From CAYWWM01 sp965198025 (GTDB taxonomy: Bacteria > Acidobacteriota > Terriglobia > 2-12-FULL-54-10), in NCBI GenBank assembly GCA_965198025.1, contig OZ240237.1, positions 2,728,001-2,792,000 on the forward strand: a DNA stretch of 64,000 nucleotides. Direction: 5' to 3'. Made by a program: the position numbers and the translations under genes. This document shows, in pieces, positions 27,000 to 35,226 of the stretch. The notes beneath the pieces were generated by a model, which did not search any database, was not told where the DNA came from, and was given only the letters and a program-made list of their open reading frames with translations. How positions within the stretch are numbered: the stretch's first letter is position 1; the number at the start of each line of letters is the position of its first letter.

Positions 27000-28673
27000 T
27001 TACTGTCCCGACCGGTCGCGATACTCGCCGGTCCAGGGTTCTGCGCCCAGTTCCAGCAACAGGTCCACGATCTCTTGTTGCTCCTTCGGCTGGCGGAAGC
27101 TGTAATCGTAGCGCGCACCACCGAGCTGCCGGTAGACAAACCCCTCGGGGTCGCCGAGCGCGATAGTCAAGGGCGTTTGTCCGTACTTGTCCTTGACGTT
27201 CAGGTCCGCGCCTTGCTCGGCAAGGTACTGGATGACGTCGGCATATCCCATATAGGTCGCCGAATGCAGAGCCGTCTGCTGACGCCACTCGTTCACCGAA
27301 TTGACGTCACCACCCAGATCGACAGCCATCTTGACGCCTTCGAGAATGCGGCGCTGTTCCTCCTCCGTGCTGATGTACTCAGCTTCCAGGACTCCACCGA
27401 AACCGGCCCCACCGCGTTCATGGGCCATGCCTGCCGCGACCATCAGCGGGGTCACGCCGTCCTTGGCGGCCAGGCGCGGATTGGCCCGTCGCTCGACCAG
27501 CAGGCGCATCAAGTCCAAATCGCGGGACGCGGCGGCCAGCAAAAACGGAGTTGCGCCGACCAGGCTGATTTGGGGAAGAAAGTTCCCGTTCGAGCGGGAG
27601 ACCGGGGCGTAGTCATAAAACGGAAAGTCGTGAGCGATCTGCGCGTTCGGGTCCGCGCCGTGATCCAGCAGTGCCCGGGCCAGATTCGGCATGTTGGGCC
27701 GATGCCATCCAAAGCGATCCGTTGGCAGGGGCTTGGCGCTGCTGATCGAAAGCAATCCAGCGTGTAGGGAGTAATGGAGCGGCGTAATTCCGAAGCTGTC
27801 TTTCGCGTTTGGGTCGGCGCCGTTTTCCAGCAGAAAGATGCCGAACTCTTCACTGCCGCTGGCGCTGGCAATGACCAGCGCGGTTCCTTCTTCTGCCGTG
27901 GAATCATTCACATCCGCGCCCGCCGCGAGCAGCGCCCGGCCCGACTCGATGTCGCCCTGCTGGGCAGCAAACAGAAGCGGAGTAAATCCGCCCGCTGTTT
28001 TTGGAAAATGAATGGTGTCCGGATAGGTGTTGCCTTCGGTCCGGCTCGTCAGGCAGGGATCGTCCGGTGTGCACGGAGCGACGAACGGCTCCGGCAGAGT
28101 CTCCACGTTGGAGCGCGCCAGAATGTCCGCCCCGGCGGCGATCAGTGCCCTAGTAACCTCGGGGTGCTTGTTGGCCGCAGCCCACATGAGAGCGGTTTGG
28201 CCCTTCTGAGTTTCCCGCGCATTGGAGTTGGCGCCGGCGGCGAGGAGGGCCTTGACGGCCTCGGCGCTGCCGGTACGCGAGCATGTCATCAAGGGCGTTT
28301 CGCCAGTCCACAGAGCCATATTGGGGTCCGCTCCGCCCTCCAGCAGCCTGTTGACCAGCGCTTCATATTGGTTTTCGCAGGCGAGCGAAAGAGGCGTCAC
28401 GCCGTAGTCATTCGCGGCGTCCACGTCCGCGCCGGCTTGAATCAGCAGGCTGGCCATATCCATATCCTGGCGGTGGACCGCATAATGGAGTGCCGTGGTA
28501 CCGTCCGCCTCCGACGTGTTGACATCCGCGCGTTCTCCGAGCAGCGTTCTCACGGTGTCCCGGTCACCCTGCTTTGCAGCCTCCGTCAGGCTCAGATCTG
28601 CCGCCGAACCCACGGACGCAAACACCAAACCTGTAATTGCCCAGACACACAATCCCTGAACTTTGGCGTTCAT
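27000..28673 (-). CDS. Exported ankyrin-repeat protein (module C)
   Basis: This is a 557-aa homologue of the 22661 protein. It has a Sec signal (about 8-25, ending VGSAAD) followed by LTEAAKQGDRDTVRTLLGE. About eleven ankyrin repeats run to the end, with a Pro/Asp-rich insert near 190-220 and a long Pro/His-containing loop near 310-360. The ATG at 28673 is preceded by GGGAGAGAG. It follows the module C DUF1552 gene by 66 nt on the minus strand and ends 32 nt before a terminator hairpin, so it is the last gene of that operon. Confidence 0.9.
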   Translation of the reverse strand: MNAKVQGLCVWAITGLVFASVGSAADLSLTEAAKQGDRDTVRTLLGERADVNTSEADGTTALHYAVHRQDMDMASLLIQAGADVDAANDYGVTPLSLACENQYEALVNRLLEGGADPNMALWTGETPLMTCSRTGSAEAVKALLAAGANSNARETQKGQTALMWAAANKHPEVTRALIAAGADILARSNVETLPEPFVAPCTPDDPCLTSRTEGNTYPDTIHFPKTAGGFTPLLFAAQQGDIESGRALLAAGADVNDSTAEEGTALVIASASGSEEFGIFLLENGADPNAKDSFGITPLHYSLHAGLLSISSAKPLPTDRFGWHRPNMPNLARALLDHGADPNAQIAHDFPFYDYAPVSRSNGNFLPQISLVGATPFLLAAASRDLDLMRLLVERRANPRLAAKDGVTPLMVAAGMAHERGGAGFGGVLEAEYISTEEEQRRILEGVKMAVDLGGDVNSVNEWRQQTALHSATYMGYADVIQYLAEQGADLNVKDKYGQTPLTIALGDPEGFVYRQLGGARYDYSFRQPKEQQEIVDLLLELGAEPWTGEYRDRSGQ

Positions 28674-28739
28674 AGCTCTCTCCCGTCCGCCGGCCCGAAT
28701 TGGGCCGGCGGTATTTGTATGCGCCTTGCAGCGCCCTGG

Positions 28740-30104
28740 TTAAGCAATGGACAGATGTTCCAGCTTACCGGTTACATCGCTGTACTCATTGTCGAGGAAC
28801 TCGGCTGCGGGAACCTTGAGCATATCGAGCACGGCCAGGTGCAGGTTCGACAGCGGGTCACCGTTATACTTCAAGTGCCTGCCGCTATTGATCTGACCCG
28901 AACCGCCGCCCGCCACCACGATCGGAACGTCGTTGTGGATGTGGTAGTTGGCATCGCTCAGGCTGCTGCCGAAGAGAACGATCGAATGATCCAGCAGCGA
29001 ACCGTTGCCGTCCTGGGTGTTGCGCAGTTTATTGAGGTAGTACGAGAAGACCTCGGTGTGGTGGCGGTCAATCTGCGCCACCTGATCCATCACCTCGGCA
29101 ACTTCCTTGTGATGCGAGAGCGGGTGGTGCCCGTCAGGGACGCCGATTTCGCGGTAGGAACGGTCGGTCTGCTCGCGGCCCATCATGAAGGTAGTGACGC
29201 GGGTCATGTCGGACTGGAAGGCTACGACCTGCAGGTCAAACATCAGCTTGGCGTGGTCGGCAAACGTGGTGGGAATGCCTACCGGTCTCTCCATCGCTTC
29301 CTGTTCGGAGGTAGCCATCGAATCGGAGGTGTTTTCCGCGACCTGGATGCGCCGTTCGATATCACGAATCGCCGAGAGATACTCGTTGATCTTGGCGCGG
29401 TCGGAAGACCCCACCCCCTTCGTCAGGCGGGCAACGCCCTCGTTCACCGAGTCGATGATGCTCCGCTGCCGTGCGACGCGGCGCACACGCTCGGCGGCGC
29501 TCGTCGAGTCGCTGTCACCGAACATCCGCTCAAAGACTGAGCGCGGATTGATCTCCATCGGCAGCGGGCTGACGCCAGTGCGCCAGGAGATGGTGTTCAT
29601 GTAGTAGGCCGAATAGGCGCCGTCGTCGCTGGCGATCTCGGGCGAATCAACCCCTAGTTCGAGCGACCCAAGCTGCGTTTCCTTGGCGTATTCCTTGGCT
29701 ACGATCTGGTCCATGGAAATGCCAACGGCCCCTCCCGGCTTCGGATGAATGCCGGTGAGGAAGGCGGCGGCCGGACGCGCATGCACTCCACCAGGCTCCT
29801 TGCCCACGGCATCGGCAGCCTTGATGTTCAGGCCGCTCAGCACGAGCAGCTTGTCCTGGAAGGGGGACAGCGGTTCCAGCGTGGGGCCAAGCTGGAAGTT
29901 GGCGCCTTCGCCACTGGGAGTCCACTTGTTCATGATGCGGCCGTTGGGAACGAAGACGGTGGATAGTCGAGTCACCGGCTGGACTCCCGTATCGGCGCCC
30001 CGGGCGAACGCCGGGATCATGGCGTCCAGCAGCGGCAGAGCCAGAGTGGTGCCCGCTCCTTGCAAAAAGGTACGTCGCGGAATAGCTTTCTTGAAAATCA
30101 TCAT
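28740..30104 (-). CDS. Tat-exported DUF1552 (HXXSHH-family) protein (module C)
   Basis: This is a 454-aa protein. The Tat signal is PRRTFLQG (R10-R11). This copy has the canonical motif HPLSHH (327-332), unlike the Thr forms in modules A and B. The region before reads DMTRVTTFMMGRE, and the DGNGSLLDHSIVLFGSSLSDAN block follows. The start overlaps the preceding DUF1592 stop (ATGA), with GAGGAGGT 10 nt upstream. Confidence 0.9.
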   Translation of the reverse strand: MMIFKKAIPRRTFLQGAGTTLALPLLDAMIPAFARGADTGVQPVTRLSTVFVPNGRIMNKWTPSGEGANFQLGPTLEPLSPFQDKLLVLSGLNIKAADAVGKEPGGVHARPAAAFLTGIHPKPGGAVGISMDQIVAKEYAKETQLGSLELGVDSPEIASDDGAYSAYYMNTISWRTGVSPLPMEINPRSVFERMFGDSDSTSAAERVRRVARQRSIIDSVNEGVARLTKGVGSSDRAKINEYLSAIRDIERRIQVAENTSDSMATSEQEAMERPVGIPTTFADHAKLMFDLQVVAFQSDMTRVTTFMMGREQTDRSYREIGVPDGHHPLSHHKEVAEVMDQVAQIDRHHTEVFSYYLNKLRNTQDGNGSLLDHSIVLFGSSLSDANYHIHNDVPIVVAGGGSGQINSGRHLKYNGDPLSNLHLAVLDMLKVPAAEFLDNEYSDVTGKLEHLSIA

Positions 30105-32515
30105 TGGGCTTGTGACCTCCTCATCTGGAAAGGCGTACTGTTAGCGATAGCGAGAATCAGGGACGACCAGCGGTTGTTCTGAGGAGCGGATTCCCGCAGA
30201 ATCCCGCGCACGGCGGGCTGGTCGTAGGATTCGAGCGCGCGACCTAAAGCATACGTGAGCAGCTTTTCGGTCACGGTGTGGGCCACCAATCTCTCGCGGT
30301 CCACCAAGATCTTTTGAAGCTCCACCGGGCCATCAAACTGCGTGCCGTCAAACAGCACGCCGGACGCGTCGAGCGGGTGGCCGGCATCGGACATCCGCCA
30401 CTCGCCGATCGCGCTAAAGTTGTCGAGTGAAAACCCAATGGGGTCCATCAGGGAATGACATCCCGAGCAGGCGGGATTCTGGCGGTGCTCCTCCATCTGC
30501 TCGCGCATAGTGAGAATCCTGCCGTCTTCGCCTTGTTCGGTCAAGGTTGCCACGACGTCGGGCGGCGGTGGCGGCGGGGGAACGCCGAGCAGGTTGTCCA
30601 GCACCCACTTGCCTCGCAGTACCGGTGAAGTCCGGTTGACGCGTGAGGTGGCGGTCAGGATCGTTCCCTGGCCCAGCAGGCCCCGGCGCGCATCATCCTT
30701 CAGCGCGACACGGCGGAAGCCGCTCCCGTAGACGTTCGGGATGCCGTAGTGCCGCGCCAAGCGCTCATTCACAAAAGTGAAGTCCGCCGTGAGCAGTTCC
30801 ATCAACGGACGGTCCTCGCGCAGCATGGCCTGGAAGAACAACCGTGACTGTTCATGGAAAGCCGTTCGCAGCTCGTCGTCGAAATCCGGATATACACTCC
30901 TGTCCGGCGAAACCAGGCGAATGTTGCGCATCGCCAGCCACTGCCCGGCAAAGTTGTCCACCAGGGCATTGGACCGCGGATCCGCGAGCATGCGGCGCAC
31001 TTGTTGTTCCAGTACCTCTTTGTTGCGCAGGCGGCCTTGATCGGCCAGGTCCAGGAGCTCTTCGTCCGGGATGCTGCTCCATAGGAAAAACGACAGCCGC
31101 GAAGCCAGCTCCAAATCGCTTACCGGATACGCCGAACCGGTTGCGATTCCGGTCGGATCGGCCTCCACGCGGAAAAGGAATTCCGGTCCTGCCAGAATGC
31201 GCTGCAGCGCCATTTCGATGCCGCCCTCGAAGTCCGATTCCTCACTGCCCGTCCTGTACAGGTTGACCAAGTCCTCGATCTCGACATCCATCACCGGCCG
31301 GCGATAAGCGCGGCGCGCCAAAGAGGAAAGTATCTCTCGGGCGCAGGCGGTCTCATCCTGGGGGCTGCCAGGCTGGCAGGTGAAAATCTTCTGGCGGCTG
31401 GCGGTTTCACTCAACCCGGTGGCGTCGTACGGTCCGATGATCGTGACACTCTCCACGGCCGGCTCGCCGCCGCGATACTTCTGCATGTCGTCTATCAACA
31501 TTTCGCCCAAGCGGATGCCCTCGGGCTGCGTCGTCTGCCTGAGGAAGGCCACCCCCATTAGGTGTTCTCCCGCGGTGGCCTGGAAGCTGGTTTCGAGCCT
31601 TTCGTCGCCGGTCAACTCATAGTTCAGCTGTTCCGGGTCGCCTCGAAAGTCCGGGTCGTTGCGGGTAAACAGCGGGCCGGAAAGTCCCAGGCGCTCGCCG
31701 CCGACGGGGAACAGCTTGACACGGCTGCCGTCCAACCGTACGTCCAGCATGTGGCGGTTCACCATGCCCCGAATAAAGCCGTCGGAGTTTCTTTGCAGGC
31801 GGATTCGCACCACGTACTCGCCATCGGCCGGGAACGTATGGCGGATGGCGGTTCCCCCGCGCGAGCCGAACGGCAGGTCTTCGTTCAGCCTGCTGTCCTG
31901 CCGGAAGTCTGCGGAAACCTTATACTCCTCCGCGGCCGGCTGCACCTCGGGGTCCCCGATTGCGAGTCGGGCGACCTTGCCCGCCGTCAGCAGGTAGCGC
32001 TCCATCAGCAGCGGTGATACGGTGAGGACGCTGCCATTGTTGTCGAAGCCGAAGTACTGCTCATCCGGAGGCAGCAGTTTCGTGGTATCAACCTCCACGC
32101 CCAGCAGGTCGCGGATCGCATTGGCGTATTCCGAGCGGTTCAAGCGACGCTCGGAGGGCCTGCCTGGAATGGGGTTTGCGGCCGCCGCCCGGTCCAGAGA
32201 TGTTTCCAGATATTCCTGAAACGAGGCGTAGAAGTCCTCATCGGGCCGTGGCATCCCTTGTGGAGGCATGGCGCGGGCCCGCAGTTTCAGAATCACCTTC
32301 TCCCACAATTCGGGGGCGGTGCTGGGATGCTCGGCATCGGCCTGATCGAGCAACAGATCGGCGGTCTTGAGCCGCTCGTTATGGCACGTCACGCAATACT
32401 GATTGAGCACCGTGCGGTAGTTATCATCGGGCTCCGAAGCCTGTTGCGCGGCCACCGGCCAGGCAAAGACTCCAGCGATTGCAATCCCAAGCCCTGTCGC
32501 GATCATTTTACGCAT
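30101..32515 (-). CDS. Exported cytochrome-like DUF1587/1595/1592/1588/1585 protein (module C)
   Basis: This is an 804-aa third paralogue. It has a signal peptide (1-24, ending PVAAQQ), heme motif CVTCH (C41-H45) before NERLKTADLL, DUF1587 with RRLNRSEYANAIRDLLGVE, central DUF1595/1592, a second heme motif CSGCH (C683-H687) before LMDPIGFSLDNF, and the closing STPFQMRRS. The ATG at 32515 has GAGGG 6 nt upstream; the frame stays open for 29 more codons without signal-like sequence. It is translationally coupled to the DUF1552 gene and is the first gene of the three-gene minus-strand operon. Confidence 0.9.
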   Translation of the reverse strand: MRKMIATGLGIAIAGVFAWPVAAQQASEPDDNYRTVLNQYCVTCHNERLKTADLLLDQADAEHPSTAPELWEKVILKLRARAMPPQGMPRPDEDFYASFQEYLETSLDRAAAANPIPGRPSERRLNRSEYANAIRDLLGVEVDTTKLLPPDEQYFGFDNNGSVLTVSPLLMERYLLTAGKVARLAIGDPEVQPAAEEYKVSADFRQDSRLNEDLPFGSRGGTAIRHTFPADGEYVVRIRLQRNSDGFIRGMVNRHMLDVRLDGSRVKLFPVGGERLGLSGPLFTRNDPDFRGDPEQLNYELTGDERLETSFQATAGEHLMGVAFLRQTTQPEGIRLGEMLIDDMQKYRGGEPAVESVTIIGPYDATGLSETASRQKIFTCQPGSPQDETACAREILSSLARRAYRRPVMDVEIEDLVNLYRTGSEESDFEGGIEMALQRILAGPEFLFRVEADPTGIATGSAYPVSDLELASRLSFFLWSSIPDEELLDLADQGRLRNKEVLEQQVRRMLADPRSNALVDNFAGQWLAMRNIRLVSPDRSVYPDFDDELRTAFHEQSRLFFQAMLREDRPLMELLTADFTFVNERLARHYGIPNVYGSGFRRVALKDDARRGLLGQGTILTATSRVNRTSPVLRGKWVLDNLLGVPPPPPPPDVVATLTEQGEDGRILTMREQMEEHRQNPACSGCHSLMDPIGFSLDNFSAIGEWRMSDAGHPLDASGVLFDGTQFDGPVELQKILVDRERLVAHTVTEKLLTYALGRALESYDQPAVRGILRESAPQNNRWSSLILAIANSTPFQMRRSQAQ

Positions 32516-32578
32516 TGCGAACCCTCTGGATGAGTCTGCACGTGGGCTCTCCCCGTGCTCTTGTAGCATTCCTCTTTT

Positions 32579-32607
32579 ACCATACGGCTTCACAGATGGC
32601 AAGCCAA
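32579..32607 (-). promoter_or_regulatory. Candidate sigma-70 promoter for module C
   Basis: On the minus strand: TTGGCT, a 17-nt spacer, then TATGGT, about 64 nt before the ATG at 32515. Both boxes are moderate matches. The surrounding 32583-32640 stretch is unusually AT-rich. Confidence 0.3.
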
Positions 32608-32729
32608 AATATCAAAAATAATTATGCCTGCTCGGGGGTTCGGAACTGCACGATATTTGGACCGAAAGAACAGCCAACCTGGCCTATCGTAAAACCGGAA
32701 ACGAGGCCGCGCAACCGGCTCACAAATCG

Positions 32730-32758
32730 TTTCCGTCGCGCCGGGTTCAGTATATACT
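32730..32758 (+). promoter_or_regulatory. Candidate promoter for the NHL-propeller operon
   Basis: TTTCCG (32730-32735), a 17-nt spacer and TATACT (32753-32758), 62 nt before the TTG start at 32821. The -10 is good and the -35 weak. Confidence 0.35.
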
Positions 32759-32820
32759 ATGGGCGATCAGCTTGAGGAAACAATCTCGACCCAATGCCCT
32801 CGCGCAGAAGGAGGTCTGTC

Positions 32821-33921
32821 TTGCGAAAATCGGTGTTCGCGCTTACCTTGCTGCTTGGTTTCGGAACGTTCGTCAACCTCGCCGTCTCGCAGAAGGGAGG
32901 CGAGGAGGAAACCGGGCCCTATGATGTAGTCGAAAACTGGCCCCAGCCGTTCGCCCGGACGGGATACATCCAGGGCTCGCAGGGCGGAGTCTTTGCGGAG
33001 TCGCCCAATCGGATCTTCCTGGGTAACCGGGGTGAGTTGAAGGTGCCCGACCCGCTGCCGCCGAATTGGAACGGCGCCTGGGGTTCCACCGGGCAGCGGG
33101 CCAACCAGGTGCAGGCGGAGTTGCGCAATAACGTCGTCATCGTCGACGCGGACGGGAAGATGATCGAGTCCTGGACGCAGCACGATCACCTCTTTCAGGG
33201 TGGCCGCGGCCCACACCGCGTGAAGATCAGCCCGTTCGATCCGGATCGCCACGTTTGGGTTGTGGACGACATGCGCCACCAGATTTTGAAGTTTACCAAC
33301 GACGGCAGCCGACTGGTGATGACGCTCGGGATGCCCGGCGTGGAAGGCAACGATGAAAGGCACTTTGGGCGGCCCACCGATATTGCGTGGCTGCCCGACG
33401 GAACGCTCTTCGTCAGCGACGGCTATATCAACACGCGCGTCGTGAAGTTCGACAAGGACGGCAAGTTCCTGATGCAGTGGGGTACCCCCGGAACTGGACC
33501 CGGACAGTTCAACCTGCCGCATGCCATTGACGTGGACCGCAACCGCCGCGTCTATGTCTCCGACCGCTCGAACAGCCGCATCCAGGTCTTTGACGAGAAC
33601 GGCAAGCACCTGGACACCTGGCCGAATATCCGGTCCGCCTTCATGTTCATGGTCACCGACGACCAGCACCTATGGGTGGCGGACGGCCAGACCAACAAAC
33701 TGCTGAAGTACGATCTCGAGGGCAAGCTGCTCTATTCGTGGGGGACCTGGGGCACATTCCCGGGAGCGATCTGGGGCGTGCATCAGTTTTCCGTCGACTC
33801 CGACGGCAATCTCTACGTGGCCGAAACCTACGGCGGGCGCACGCAAAAGTTTCGGCCCAAACCCGGCGCCGATCCCTCGAAGCTGATCGGCGTTCCACCG
33901 CCGTTGATGTCGAAACGGTAG
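32821..33921 (+). CDS. Exported NHL-repeat six-bladed propeller protein, first tandem copy
   Basis: This is a 366-aa protein with a Sec signal (MRKSVFALTLLLGFGTF). NHL-type blades follow, such as 'GPGQFNLPHAIDVDRNRRVYVSDRSNSRIQVFD', plus a metal-binding-like His-rich part (HDHLFQGGRGPH). The fold is that of peptidyl-alpha-hydroxyglycine alpha-amidating lyase-like proteins, but activity cannot be inferred. I set the start at the TTG at 32821 because a strong AAGGAGGT lies 5-6 nt upstream and the neighbour at 34016 starts at the equivalent point. The in-frame ATG at 32794 lies upstream of that ribosome site. The two copies are about 95 nt apart. Confidence 0.85.
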   Translation: MRKSVFALTLLLGFGTFVNLAVSQKGGEEETGPYDVVENWPQPFARTGYIQGSQGGVFAESPNRIFLGNRGELKVPDPLPPNWNGAWGSTGQRANQVQAELRNNVVIVDADGKMIESWTQHDHLFQGGRGPHRVKISPFDPDRHVWVVDDMRHQILKFTNDGSRLVMTLGMPGVEGNDERHFGRPTDIAWLPDGTLFVSDGYINTRVVKFDKDGKFLMQWGTPGTGPGQFNLPHAIDVDRNRRVYVSDRSNSRIQVFDENGKHLDTWPNIRSAFMFMVTDDQHLWVADGQTNKLLKYDLEGKLLYSWGTWGTFPGAIWGVHQFSVDSDGNLYVAETYGGRTQKFRPKPGADPSKLIGVPPPLMSKR

Positions 33922-34015
33922 CAATCGAAAAGAACAGATCCAGAACGTAACGGTCCGCACCAAACCGCTAGGAACCATGCGAGCCGGAAAGTATCACGCA
34001 TTGAGGAGGTCTGCT

Positions 34016-35113
34016 ATGCATAAGCCTGTGTTCGCTCTGGCCATGCTGCTCGGCTTCGGGCTGCTGGCCACAGTCGCCCTTTCCCAAAAGGGGGGCGGAA
34101 ATGAAACCGGCCCCTATGAGGTGGTCGAAGGTTGGCCGCAGCCGTTCGCCCGCGAAGGATATATCCAAGGGTCGCAGGGCGGGGTCTTCGCGGAAAACAC
34201 CAACCGGATCTTTATGGCCAATCGCGGGGAATTGAAGTTGCCGGCGGACCTTCCCGACAGCTTCAACGGCTCCTGGGGCTCGCTCGGCGAGCAGGCCACC
34301 CGTGGCCGGCCGGAACTGCGCAACTGCATCATCGTGGTAGACGCGAACGGCAACCTGATCGAGGCGTGGACGCAGCACGATCACCTTTTCCAAGGCGGGC
34401 GCGGGCCGCACAAAATCAAGATCAGTTCCTACGATCACGACCGCCACGTCTGGGTGGTGGACGACAGCCGCCATCAGGTCTTCAAGTTCACCAATGACGG
34501 CAGCGAGCTGGTCATGGCCCTCGGCGAACCCGGAGTCCCGGGAAACGACGAGTCGCACTTCGGCCGGCCCACGGACATCGCGTTTCTGCCCGACGGCTCG
34601 TTCCTCGTCAGCGACGGCTACATCAATACACGCGTCGTCAAGTTCCGCGAGGACGGTCAGTTCCTGATGCAATGGGGAACGCCCGGAGACGGCCCCGGCC
34701 AGTTCAATCTCCCGCACTCCATTGACACCGATCGCAACCGCCGCATCTACGTCGCCGACCGTTCCAACAGCCGCATCCAGATCTTCGACGAGAGCGGCCA
34801 GTACCTCGACGAGTGGCCCAACATCCGCCAGCCCTATCACATCATGATCAGCGGCGATCAGCACCTCTGGATCTCCGACGGCGTGACCAACAAGTTCCTG
34901 AAGTACGATCTGGAGGGCAAGCTGCTCTACTCCTGGGGCACCTACGGCATCTTCCCCGGGGCGTTCTGGGGTGTTCACCAGTTCTCCACGGATTTCGACG
35001 GGAACCTCTATGCAGCTGAGACCTTCGGTGGGCGCACGCAGAAGTACACGCCCAAGCCGGGAGCCGATCCGGCCATGCTCGTCAATTCTCCTGCCCTGGC
35101 GCTGGTCGACTAA
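34016..35113 (+). CDS. Exported NHL-repeat six-bladed propeller protein, second tandem copy
   Basis: This is a 365-aa protein, closely similar to the preceding one along the whole length: signal MHKPVFALAMLLGFGLLATV, then QKGG, GYIQGSQGGVFAENTNRIF, HDHLFQGGRGPHKIKIS, GPGQFNLPHSIDTDRNRRIY and the closing AAETFGGRTQKYTPKPGADP. It is a tandem duplication. The ATG at 34016 has GAGGAGGT 5 nt before. Confidence 0.86.
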   Translation: MHKPVFALAMLLGFGLLATVALSQKGGGNETGPYEVVEGWPQPFAREGYIQGSQGGVFAENTNRIFMANRGELKLPADLPDSFNGSWGSLGEQATRGRPELRNCIIVVDANGNLIEAWTQHDHLFQGGRGPHKIKISSYDHDRHVWVVDDSRHQVFKFTNDGSELVMALGEPGVPGNDESHFGRPTDIAFLPDGSFLVSDGYINTRVVKFREDGQFLMQWGTPGDGPGQFNLPHSIDTDRNRRIYVADRSNSRIQIFDESGQYLDEWPNIRQPYHIMISGDQHLWISDGVTNKFLKYDLEGKLLYSWGTYGIFPGAFWGVHQFSTDFDGNLYAAETFGGRTQKYTPKPGADPAMLVNSPALALVD

Positions 35114-35226
35114 GGGCGAACTGGGCCGTACAAAAATTCGTGTCGCCAACGGAAGCTGACCCGCATTTCCTGCGGTGGATGAGCAATGTGGGTCAGACCG
35201 CTTCCCGAATGGCTAGGGAGACCCGA

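Noticed and set aside
27774..29540. 588-codon plus-strand frame across modules C
   Set aside because: It is the mirror of the DUF1552 and ankyrin genes in GC-rich DNA. It has no ribosome site, no recognisable domain, and the minus-strand genes are clear.
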